From the NCBI GenBank assembly GCA_005888395.1, contig VAXF01000214.1, positions 2,393 to 7,594 of the forward strand: 5,202 nt of DNA, written 5' to 3'. The DNA is from Actinomycetota bacterium (GTDB taxonomy: Bacteria > Actinomycetota > Acidimicrobiia > Acidimicrobiales > AC-25). The translations under genes were made by a program, and so were the position numbers. The notes beneath the pieces were generated by a model. That model ran no database searches, was not told the DNA's origin, and saw only the letters and a program-made list of their open reading frames with translations. Numbering within the stretch: the first letter of the stretch is position 1; every line of letters starts with the position of its first letter. Shown here piece after piece: positions 1-4,814 of this stretch.

Positions 1-1
1 C

Positions 2-52
2 CTGTGGGCGTGGTTCCGCCGCGTCCCCCTTCCCGAGGAGGTCGCCGCATGA
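2..52 (+). CDS. 3' end of an unidentified upstream gene (partial)
   Basis: Reading from base 2, the frame gives the tail LWAWFRRVPLPEEVAA and stops at TGA 50-52. That stop overlaps the ATG of the ChrB-like gene at 49-51 in an ATGA arrangement, the usual sign of translational coupling inside an operon. The AGGAGG-like ribosome binding site of the next gene lies inside these last codons (35-41). Seventeen codons are too few to name the product. A hydrophobic-aromatic stretch followed by a short basic/acidic tail would fit the end of a membrane transporter, and chromate transporters (ChrA) or MFS permeases are common neighbours of ChrB proteins, but that is inference from context only. Confidence 0.5.
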   Translation: MWAWFRRVPLPEEVAA

Positions 53-492
53 AGTGGGTCACCCGCGCCCGGCCCAAGACCGACCGCATCGCCTGCCCAT
101 GGCTCATCCGCCGCTTCATCGACCCCGACGGCGAGATCCTCTACGTGCCCGCGGGCGAGGTCCTCGCCGTGGCCGAGGCGAAACGCGCCCACAGCTTCGA
201 CGCCCCCGGGGCCCGCTACGACCACCGCGACGGCAAGTGCACGTTCGAGGTGCTCATCGACGAGTACGGCCTCGAGACTCACCCCGCGCTGGTCAGGCTC
301 GCCCGGATCGTGCACGCGGCCGACATCGACGGCGAGCAGCACACCGATCCTGCCGGCGCGGGCCTCCTCGCCATCGGGCTCGGCGGCCTCGACGTCGAGG
401 TCGACGACCACAGGCTGCTCGAGCGGGCCGGCTTCGTCTACGACGCGCTGTACGCGTGGTGCCGGCGCGACGTCGGCGCAGCCGCGGAGTGA
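49..492 (+). CDS. ChrB C-terminal-domain protein (chromate resistance family)
   Basis: A 147-residue protein that matches, over nearly its whole length, the C-terminal domain of chromate-resistance protein ChrB. Recognisable motifs are WVTRARPKTDRIACPWLIRR at residues 3-22, FIDPDGEILYVP at 23-34, a central DHRDGKCTFE segment (58-67), ADIDGEQ (91-97) and the near-terminal YDALYAWCRR (131-140). Full ChrB proteins carry an additional N-terminal region, which is absent here, so this is the short single-domain form. In characterised systems ChrB takes part in chromate sensing or regulation of the chrA efflux gene; for the stand-alone domain the biochemical role is not established. The ATG at 49 is preferred over an in-frame upstream start at 4 because GAGGAGG at 35-41 is well spaced from it and because the family homology begins there. 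It overlaps the preceding gene by ATGA and is followed 7 bases later by the DUF5996 gene. Confidence 0.88.
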   Translation: MKWVTRARPKTDRIACPWLIRRFIDPDGEILYVPAGEVLAVAEAKRAHSFDAPGARYDHRDGKCTFEVLIDEYGLETHPALVRLARIVHAADIDGEQHTDPAGAGLLAIGLGGLDVEVDDHRLLERAGFVYDALYAWCRRDVGAAAE

Positions 493-499
493 CCGCGAG

Positions 500-1381
500 G
501 TGAGCTCACCGGGCTGGCCCCGACTGACGCTGTCGGGGGGGGGGGACACGCGCGACACTCTGCATCTCTGGACCCCGATCGTGGGGCCGATGGTCAACCA
601 CTGGTGGCAGACCACGCTCTACGTGTCGGCTCGCGGTTTGACCACCTCGTTGATGCACGCCGACGGCCGAGGCCTCGAGATCGAGTTCGACTTCGTCGAT
701 CACGTGCTGCACGTGCGAACCTCCGACGGCCAGACACGCGAGATCACGCTCGAGCCGCGGTCGGTCGCCAGCTTCTACAACGCGACGATGGCCGCGCTCG
801 ACGACGTCGGCATGCGCGTTGCGATCCGTCCCTGGCCGTCGGAGGTTCCCGTCGCCATTCCCTTCCCCGACGACCACGAGCACCGTTCCTATGACGCCGC
901 CGCGGCGCGCCGTTTCTGGCTGGCCTTGCTCCAGGCGCAGCGGGTGATGCAGCGCTTCCGGGCTCGGTTCATCGGCAAGGCCAGCCCCGTGCACTTCTTC
1001 TGGGGCGGCGCCGACCTGGCGACGACGCGCTTCTCCGGGCGGACGGCACCGTTGCACCCGGGCGGCGTGCCGAACTGCCCCGACTGGGTCCAACAGCTGG
1101 CGTACAGCCACGAGGTGCACAGTTGCGGGTTCTGGCCGGACGGCAGCGCCGAGGGCTCCTTCTACGCCTACGCCTATCCGCAGCCCGACGGCTTCGCCGA
1201 CTGGCCTGTCGAACCCGACGCCGCCTTCTACGAGGGTGCGATGGGCGAGTTCCTGCTGCCGTACGAAGCGGTGCGCAACGCCGACGACCCCGACGCGGAG
1301 CTGCTGGCGTTCTTCCAGAGCACCTATGAGGCGGCCGCCGAGCTCGGGGCATGGGATCGAGCCGCCCTCGAGGCGCGATGA
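500..1381 (+). CDS. DUF5996 family protein, with an apparent internal gap near the N terminus
   Basis: A 293-residue protein of the DUF5996 family, whose function is unknown. Family-like landmarks: DTLHLWTPIVG (19-29), VNHWWQTTLYVSARGLTTS (32-50), FDFVDHVL (63-70), TSDG (74-77), FRARFIGKASPVHFFWGG (153-170), TRFSGR (176-181), YSHEVHSCGFWP (202-213), FYAYAYPQPDGF (221-232), GEFLLPYEAVR (249-259) and QSTYEAAAELGAWDRAAL (273-290). No signal peptide or membrane segment is seen, so it is probably cytosolic. The GTG start at 500 is chosen because it directly precedes the WP..L.L motif typical of the family N terminus; its ribosome binding site is weak. From memory, relatives read IVG-K(V/I)RLALAP-xVNHWW, whereas here IVG runs straight into PMVNHWW, as if about 7 residues were missing. 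Just upstream, codons for three glycines (13-15) form an 11-G run where relatives usually have a tryptophan-containing segment. It may be a real variant or carry sequence errors. Confidence 0.85.
   Translation: MSSPGWPRLTLSGGGDTRDTLHLWTPIVGPMVNHWWQTTLYVSARGLTTSLMHADGRGLEIEFDFVDHVLHVRTSDGQTREITLEPRSVASFYNATMAALDDVGMRVAIRPWPSEVPVAIPFPDDHEHRSYDAAAARRFWLALLQAQRVMQRFRARFIGKASPVHFFWGGADLATTRFSGRTAPLHPGGVPNCPDWVQQLAYSHEVHSCGFWPDGSAEGSFYAYAYPQPDGFADWPVEPDAAFYEGAMGEFLLPYEAVRNADDPDAELLAFFQSTYEAAAELGAWDRAALEAR
535..545 (+). repeat. 11-base G homopolymer inside the DUF5996 gene
   Basis: Eleven consecutive G residues encode Gly13-Gly15 of the DUF5996 protein. The reading frame stays open through the tract and the homology on either side is in the same frame. 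It is the longest homopolymer I noticed in the window. It could be a natural contingency tract, since single-base slippage here would shut the gene off, or a base-calling artefact. Confidence 0.75.
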
Positions 1382-1413
1382 TTCCCGGCGGCACCGAACG
1401 TCTACATCGATGA
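1378..1413 (+). CDS. 11-codon bridging ORF between two genes (possible coupling element)
   Basis: ATG at 1378 overlaps the TGA of the DUF5996 gene (1379-1381) and opens an 11-codon frame, MIPGGTERLHR. Its own TGA at 1411-1413 overlaps the ATG at 1410 of the next gene. A GAGG sits at 1370-1373, well placed for the ATG at 1378, while no purine-rich site precedes the ATG at 1410. The layout would let ribosomes pass from one gene to the next across the 28-base gap. With so short a frame it may be coincidence, and a functional peptide is not claimed. Confidence 0.3.
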   Translation: MIPGGTERLHR

Positions 1414-1988
1414 TGATCGACATCTCACCCGCCACCGACAGGATGGTCGGCCTCCTCGCCTCGGTTTCGGAGGACTGCTTCGACCTGCCGACGCCGTGCC
1501 CCGAAGCTCGAGTCGGCGACCTCGTCGACCACGTCGGGACGTTCGCCAAGGTGTTCACCGCGGTCGCCCGCAAGGGCAACAGCGGCGCGGGCAGGCCACC
1601 CCGACCGAGTGCCGCCAACCTCGAAGCGGGATGGCGGGACCGCATCGAGCGTGATCTCCAAACGCTGGCCGGCGCGTGGCGAGCGCCCGAGGCGTGGGAG
1701 GGCATGACCGTCATCCGCGGCAACGAGCTGCCTGCCGAGGTCGCTGGGCTCGTCGTGCTCGACGAGCTCGTCGTGCACGGTTGGGACATCGCCGTCTCGA
1801 CGGGCCAGCCGTACCAGCCGTCGGTCTCCGACATCGACGCCGCGGCGTCGTTCGTCGCGTCGTTCGACGCTCCCCGCGACGGCAACCTGTTCGGCCCGGT
1901 CGTGCCGGTCCCGGACAGCGCCCCGGCGCTCGACCGGCTGCTCGGGCTGGCGGGGCGAGACCCCAGCTGGCAGCCGCCCACCGTCTGA
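1410..1988 (+). CDS. TIGR03086-type metal-binding protein (maleylpyruvate isomerase N-terminal/DinB-like fold)
   Basis: A 192-residue protein of the actinobacterial TIGR03086 group, related to mycothiol-dependent maleylpyruvate isomerases and DinB-like four-helix proteins. Typical signatures are LPTPCPEARVGDLVDHV (26-42), with His41 as the first expected metal ligand, and LDELVVHGWDIA (117-128), in which Glu119 and His123 form the E-x3-H pair that completes the His/Glu/His metal site known from the maleylpyruvate isomerase family. The last third, with FxxPV and LDRLLGLAGRDPSW (residues about 174-187), matches the usual C-terminal ending of this group. The substrate is unknown; many members are thought to act on thiol adducts with mycothiol, but nothing here shows which reaction. 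The start is one of two adjacent ATGs at 1410 and 1413. Both give the same product apart from one Met, and upstream codons in this frame belong to the DUF5996 overlap. It probably shares a transcript with that gene. Confidence 0.82.
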   Translation: MMIDISPATDRMVGLLASVSEDCFDLPTPCPEARVGDLVDHVGTFAKVFTAVARKGNSGAGRPPRPSAANLEAGWRDRIERDLQTLAGAWRAPEAWEGMTVIRGNELPAEVAGLVVLDELVVHGWDIAVSTGQPYQPSVSDIDAAASFVASFDAPRDGNLFGPVVPVPDSAPALDRLLGLAGRDPSWQPPTV

Positions 1989-2003
1989 CCTGCACGAGCT
2001 CAG

Positions 2004-2076
2004 CGCGCTCGGGGCGACTCGAACGCCCAACCTTCTGATCCGTAGTCAGATGCTCTGTCCATTGAGCTACGAGCGC
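2004..2076 (-). tRNA. tRNA-Arg (anticodon ACG)
   Basis: Reading the minus strand from 2076 gives a complete 73-base cloverleaf. The acceptor stem GCGCTCG (2076-2070) pairs perfectly with CGAGCGC (2011-2005), and the discriminator is G (2004). The D arm pairs GCTC with GAGC. The anticodon stem TCTGA/TCAGA carries the loop CTACGGA, giving anticodon ACG, which reads CGN arginine codons after deamination of the A. The T arm is GGGCG-TTCGAGT-CGCCC. No CCA is encoded (the following bases are CTG), so the 3' end must be added by tRNA nucleotidyltransferase. It lies only 2 bases after tRNA-Ser(GCU). Confidence 0.95.
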
Positions 2077-2078
2077 AG

Positions 2079-2168
2079 CGGAGAGGGAGGGATTTGAACC
2101 CTCGAGGAGCCTCAACGGCCCCTAATCGCTTAGCAGGCGATCACCTTCGGCCTCTCGGTCACCTCTCC
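2079..2168 (-). tRNA. tRNA-Ser (anticodon GCT)
   Basis: A 90-base class II tRNA on the minus strand. The acceptor stem GGAGAGG (2168-2162) pairs with CCTCTCC (2086-2080) and the discriminator is G (2079), as expected for serine. The anticodon stem ATCGC/GCGAT holds the loop CTGCTAA, giving anticodon GCT for AGC and AGU codons. A long variable arm (GGGGCC...GGCTCC) and the T arm GAGGG-TTCAAAT-CCCTC follow. No CCA is encoded. A 35-base spacer separates it from tRNA-Ser(UGA) upstream; I saw no convincing promoter or terminator in that spacer. Confidence 0.95.
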
Positions 2169-2203
2169 CGACCGGTCAGTCTACGGGCCCGGCCGGCTTG
2201 CGG

Positions 2204-2288
2204 CGGAGGGGGTGGGATTCGAACCCACGGAGGCTCGCGCCTCGCTCGCTTTCAAGGCGAGTCCGTTCGTCCGCTCCGGCACCCCTCC
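2204..2288 (-). tRNA. tRNA-Ser (anticodon TGA)
   Basis: An 85-base class II tRNA on the minus strand. The acceptor stem GGAGGGG (2288-2282) pairs with CCCCTCC (2211-2205) and the discriminator is G (2204). The anticodon stem CTCGC/GCGAG holds the loop CTTGAAA, giving anticodon TGA for UCN codons. The long variable arm GAGGCGCGAGCCTC is self-complementary, and the T arm is GTGGG-TTCGAAT-CCCAC. No CCA is encoded. Its 5' end begins 10 bases after the pheA stop codon, so it is probably released from a pheA read-through transcript or driven by a promoter within the pheA 3' end. Confidence 0.95.
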
Positions 2289-2298
2289 GGGAACGACG

Positions 2299-3222
2299 CT
2301 AGCGACGCACCTGTGATCGCAGCGACGCAATCCACTCGTCGGCAGATCGCCACGCGGCGTCGGCGTCGCGGCGGCGAGCGGGGCCGTGCTCGCCGGCGGC
2401 GGGGTACGAGCCGAGGAACTTGACGTCGGCCAGCTTCGAGCGCAGGTCGCGCAGGCAGTCGGCGACGAGCTCGTCGGCGACGTGGCCCTCGAGGTCGATG
2501 ATGAAGCAGTACTGCCCGAGGCTCTGCTTCGTCGGCCGCGACTCGAGCTTGGTCAGGTTGATGGCACGCGCCGCGAACTCCTGGAGGATCGCCAGCAGCG
2601 AGCCGGGGCGGTCGGCGCGCTGGAAGCACACGATCGACGTCTTGTCGTGACCGGTCGGGACAGGAATGCCGTCGCGCGCCAACGCGACGAAGCGGGTCTG
2701 GTTCTCCGGGTGGTCCTCGACGTCGGACGCGAGCACCTCGAGCCCGTAGAGCTTGGCCGCCAGGGCGTTGGCGACCGCCGCGGTGCCGTCGGGGACCCCG
2801 GCGCCGACCTGCTCGGCCGCCTCGGCCGTCGAGTTGGCCGCCATCACCTCGGCCTGCGGCAGCTCCCGGGCCAGAAACCTGCGGCACTGGGCCAGCGCGG
2901 GCGGGAACGACACCACGCGGCGCACGTCGCCGAGACCGGTGCCGGCGGGCGCAATGAGGTTGAGGCTCACCGCGAGCACGACCTCCCGCTGGACGAGCAG
3001 CTCGTGCTCGAAGACGAGCGCGTCGAGGCTGACGTTGATGCTGCCCTCGATCGAGTTCTCGATGGCCACGAACCCGACGTCGGCGTCGCCGGCCTCGGTC
3101 GCCGCCAGCACCTCCGGGATCGAGCGGTAGGGCACGAGCTCCTCGCCTGCGAGGTCGGCCTGCGTGAGCAACGCCTCTTCGGTGAACGTGCCCGGCGGGC
3201 CCAAGAAGGCGACGCGTGCCAC
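2299..3222 (-). CDS. pheA: Prephenate dehydratase (PheA)
   Basis: A 307-residue prephenate dehydratase, which converts prephenate to phenylpyruvate with loss of water and CO2 in the cytosol, in the phenylalanine branch. It is the monofunctional form with no chorismate mutase domain. The catalytic domain (about 1-185) shows FLGPPGTFTEEA (6-17), VAIENSIEGSI (52-62), NSTAEAA (130-136) and ENQTRF (173-178), which contains the catalytic TRF motif (Thr176). An ACT regulatory domain (about 194-275) follows with GSLL (207-210) and ESRP (227-230), the phenylalanine-binding motifs, so feedback inhibition by phenylalanine is expected. The tail after residue 280 is a basic/acidic extension. The start is GTG (complement of 3220-3222), directly before the conserved VAFLGPPGT; no purine-rich ribosome binding site is seen upstream, so translation may be leaderless. 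It is divergent from larB, with three tRNA genes downstream on the same strand. Confidence 0.96.
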   Translation of the reverse strand: MARVAFLGPPGTFTEEALLTQADLAGEELVPYRSIPEVLAATEAGDADVGFVAIENSIEGSINVSLDALVFEHELLVQREVVLAVSLNLIAPAGTGLGDVRRVVSFPPALAQCRRFLARELPQAEVMAANSTAEAAEQVGAGVPDGTAAVANALAAKLYGLEVLASDVEDHPENQTRFVALARDGIPVPTGHDKTSIVCFQRADRPGSLLAILQEFAARAINLTKLESRPTKQSLGQYCFIIDLEGHVADELVADCLRDLRSKLADVKFLGSYPAAGEHGPARRRDADAAWRSADEWIASLRSQVRR

Positions 3223-3230
3223 GGGAAAGC

Positions 3231-3236
3231 AGACTA
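3231..3236 (-). promoter_or_regulatory. Candidate -10 element of pheA (possible leaderless promoter)
   Basis: On the minus strand the hexamer TAGTCT (TANNNT type) ends 8 bases before the pheA GTG. That is about the spacing at which transcription would begin at or next to the start codon, as in actinobacterial leaderless genes. The pheA start lacks a Shine-Dalgarno sequence, which fits. No good -35 match is seen. The element overlaps the palindrome ACTAGT (3233-3238) midway between pheA and larB. Confidence 0.33.
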
Positions 3237-3241
3237 GTGAG

Positions 3242-3979
3242 GTGGACGAACCGGCCCTCCGGCAATTGCTCGACGACGTGCGCGCCGGTGTCGTCGCTCC
3301 CGACGAGGCGGTCCGCCGGTTGCGGCGCCTCCCCTTCGCCGACCTCGGCTTCGCCCGCGTCGACCATCACCGCCCACTCCGGCAGGGCCTCGCCGAGGCC
3401 GTGTACGCGCCGGGCAAGACGCCCGAACAGTGCGCCGCCATCGTCGCCGAGCTGCTCGACGAGCCCGGCGATCACCCGGTGCTGCTCACGCGCGCCGGCG
3501 ACGCCCAGGTCGCCGAGGCACTCCGCGTCAACCCGGGCGGGCACCGCACCGCGACCACGGTCGCGTGGCGGCCCGCGCTCGAGCGGCCGGGCATCGTGTT
3601 CGTCCTCACGGCCGGCACCGCGGATCTGCCGGTGGCGAACGAGTGCGTCGCCACGCTGAACGCCCACGGCCTGCGACCGCACGTCGTCGCCGACGCCGGC
3701 GTGGCGGGCGTGCACCGGCTGCTGGTGCACGCGGAGGAGCTTGCGGGTGCCGACGCGGTCGTCGTGGTCGCCGGCATGGAAGGCGCGCTGCCGAGCCTGG
3801 TCGGCGGGATCACGCCCGCGCCGGTCGTCGCCGTGCCCACCAGCGCCGGCTACGGCGCGGCTCTCGAGGGCGTCACCGCCCTGCTCGGCATGCTGGCGTC
3901 GTGCGCGTCGGGGATCACGGTCGTGGGCATCGACAACGGCTACGGCGCAGCGTGCGCCGTCCTCCGCCTCCTGGCGTGA
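3242..3979 (+). CDS. larB: Nickel-pincer cofactor biosynthesis protein LarB
   Basis: A 245-residue LarB, the carboxylase/hydrolase that converts nicotinic acid adenine dinucleotide to pyridinium-3,5-biscarboxylic acid mononucleotide, the first step to the nickel-pincer nucleotide cofactor of lactate racemase and related LarA enzymes. The N-terminal part shows LRRLPFADLGFARVDHHRPLRQG (27-49) and YAPGKTPEQ (55-63). The C-terminal part is the PurE-like AIR-carboxylase fold: TAGTADLPVANE (123-134), DAGVAGVHRL (151-160), AGMEGALPSLVGG (177-189), VPTSAGYGAA (198-207), LASCASG (218-224) and IDNGYGA (230-236). Cys221 occupies the position of the cysteine reported to form a covalent pyridine adduct in the Lactobacillus enzyme. 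The GTG at 3242 is chosen because LarB homology begins there; an earlier in-frame GTG at 3164 would read antisense through the pheA start. larC follows after 4 bases. The gene for the sulfur-inserting LarE is not in the window. Confidence 0.94.
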   Translation: MDEPALRQLLDDVRAGVVAPDEAVRRLRRLPFADLGFARVDHHRPLRQGLAEAVYAPGKTPEQCAAIVAELLDEPGDHPVLLTRAGDAQVAEALRVNPGGHRTATTVAWRPALERPGIVFVLTAGTADLPVANECVATLNAHGLRPHVVADAGVAGVHRLLVHAEELAGADAVVVVAGMEGALPSLVGGITPAPVVAVPTSAGYGAALEGVTALLGMLASCASGITVVGIDNGYGAACAVLRLLA

Positions 3980-3983
3980 GCGG

Positions 3984-4814
3984 ATGACGACGCTCGCCTG
4001 GTTCCACTGCTTCGCCGGCATCGCCGGCGACATGGCGATGGCGAGCCTGATCGATGCCGGCGCCGACGTCGACGAGGTGCGCAACCTGCTCGAGCTCCTT
4101 CCCCTGCCCGGATGGTCGCTCGATGTGGAGGCAGTGCTCCGCGGCGGCATCGCCGCGACGCACGTGTCGGTCAAGACCGAGGAGACCGCGGTCGTCCGTA
4201 CCTACTCGCACATCACCGGCCTGGTCGAGGAGGCCCGGCTCCCCGAGCGCGTGCGCGCCCGCGCCCAGGCAGTGTTCGCCGCACTGGCCGAGGTCGAGGG
4301 CCGGCTCCACCGCCGCCCCGCCGAGCAGGTCCACTTCCACGAGGTGGGCGGGGTCGACGCCATCGTCGACATCGTCGGCACGTGCGCGGCGCTCGAGCTG
4401 CTCGACGTCGACGAGGTGCGCGCCAGCCCGATCGCCACCGGCACCGGCATGTTCCGCTCGTCACACGGCCTCCTGCCCAACCCGGCGCCCGCCGTCGTCG
4501 AGCTGCTGCGAGGCGCGCCCGTCTACGGGCGCGACGTGAGCGCCGAGCTCACCACGCCGACCGGCGCCGCCCTGCTCGCCTCGCTCGCCACCGGGTACGG
4601 GCCCCTGCCGGCAATGGCGATCGAGGCCACGGGGTTCGGCGCACCCAGGTCGTCGTGGGCCAGGCGATCGACACCGAGGCCCACGCCGAGACCGGCCAGC
4701 CCGTGGTGCTGCTCGAGGTCAACGTCGACGACGCCACCGGCGAGACCATCGCCCACGCCGTCGATGCGCTGCTCGCCGCCGGCGCGCACGACGCGTGGGT
4801 CACGCCGGTCGTGA
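3984..4814 (+). CDS. larC: Nickel-pincer cofactor protein LarC, N-terminal part; frame lost after about residue 220
   Basis: LarC is the CTP-dependent cyclometallase that inserts nickel into the pincer nucleotide. Starting at ATG 3984, 4 bases after larB, residues 1-220 are clear LarC: WFHCFAGIAGDMAMASLIDAG (6-26), an RGGI stretch (53-56), YSHITGLVEEA (74-84), VHFHEVGGVDAIVDIVGT (116-133), SSHGLLPNPAPAVVELL (159-175), ELTTPTGAALLASLA (188-202) and PLPAMAIEATGFGA (207-220). After Ala220 (codon 4641-4643) this frame gives low-complexity Pro/Arg/Ser sequence and ends at TGA 4812-4814, with no resemblance to LarC. The genuine C-terminal half continues in the -1 frame from about 4643. Relatives have a GTRDLP.RPN-type motif right after GFGA, and that motif is absent from both frames here. 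A full product would be about 386 residues, or about 397 with the missing residues, against roughly 400 for the family. It is most likely one larC interrupted by a short out-of-frame deletion or an assembly error. Confidence 0.85.
   Translation: MTTLAWFHCFAGIAGDMAMASLIDAGADVDEVRNLLELLPLPGWSLDVEAVLRGGIAATHVSVKTEETAVVRTYSHITGLVEEARLPERVRARAQAVFAALAEVEGRLHRRPAEQVHFHEVGGVDAIVDIVGTCAALELLDVDEVRASPIATGTGMFRSSHGLLPNPAPAVVELLRGAPVYGRDVSAELTTPTGAALLASLATGYGPLPAMAIEATGFGAPRSSWARRSTPRPTPRPASPWCCSRSTSTTPPARPSPTPSMRCSPPARTTRGSRRS
4637..4652 (+). other. larC frame-break junction
   Basis: The 0-frame codons read TTC GGC GCA CCC AGG, in which FGA is the last LarC-like sequence. The -1 frame reads ACC CAG GTC GTC, in which TQVV is the first LarC-like sequence. 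The two homologous segments therefore meet at 4641-4645. Joining them directly leaves out about 11 residues normally found between GYGA/GFGA and the xxVVxGE strand. An absent block of about 34 bases would account for both the missing residues and the frame change. No X-XXY-YYZ slippery heptamer is present at the junction. Confidence 0.7.

Noticed and set aside
506..1981. A long open frame on the minus strand (about 490 codons) opposite the DUF5996 and TIGR03086-type genes
   Set aside because: Its translation is compositionally biased (Arg/Gly/Ala/Val-rich) with no recognisable motif, it lies opposite two genes with clear family homology, and long antisense frames are expected at this GC content.
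1989..2003. Terminator between the convergent TIGR03086-type gene and the tRNA block
   Set aside because: Only 15 bases separate them, and I found no stem-loop followed by a T-run on either strand.
2169..2203. Promoter for tRNA-Ser(GCU) in the 35-base spacer (TAGACT on the minus strand at 2178-2183)
   Set aside because: The hexamer is a fair -10 match, but nothing resembling a -35 element lies at the right distance, and the GC-rich context makes chance matches likely.
2094..2423. A plus-strand small ORF across the tRNA region
   Set aside because: It runs antisense through two tRNA genes and contains the peptide typically produced by translating tRNA complements (GGGGIRTHGG-like), a common false gene call.
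2386..3237. A plus-strand open frame opposite pheA
   Set aside because: It is the antisense shadow of pheA; pheA shows full catalytic and ACT-domain motifs while this frame shows none.
3164..3241. Upstream GTG start for larB at 3164
   Set aside because: The extra 26 residues would be encoded antisense to the pheA N terminus and do not resemble LarB. Homology begins at the GTG at 3242.
2252..4174. A 640-codon open frame on the minus strand spanning pheA, larB and the start of larC
   Set aside because: It runs in a different frame from pheA and antisense to larB, has low-complexity Arg/Gly-rich sequence, and would also cover a tRNA gene.
4637..4652. Programmed -1 ribosomal frameshift signal in larC
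   Set aside because: The direction of the frame change fits, but no slippery heptamer is present at the junction, and conserved residues normally found there are absent, which frameshifting alone cannot explain. Kept only as an alternative.
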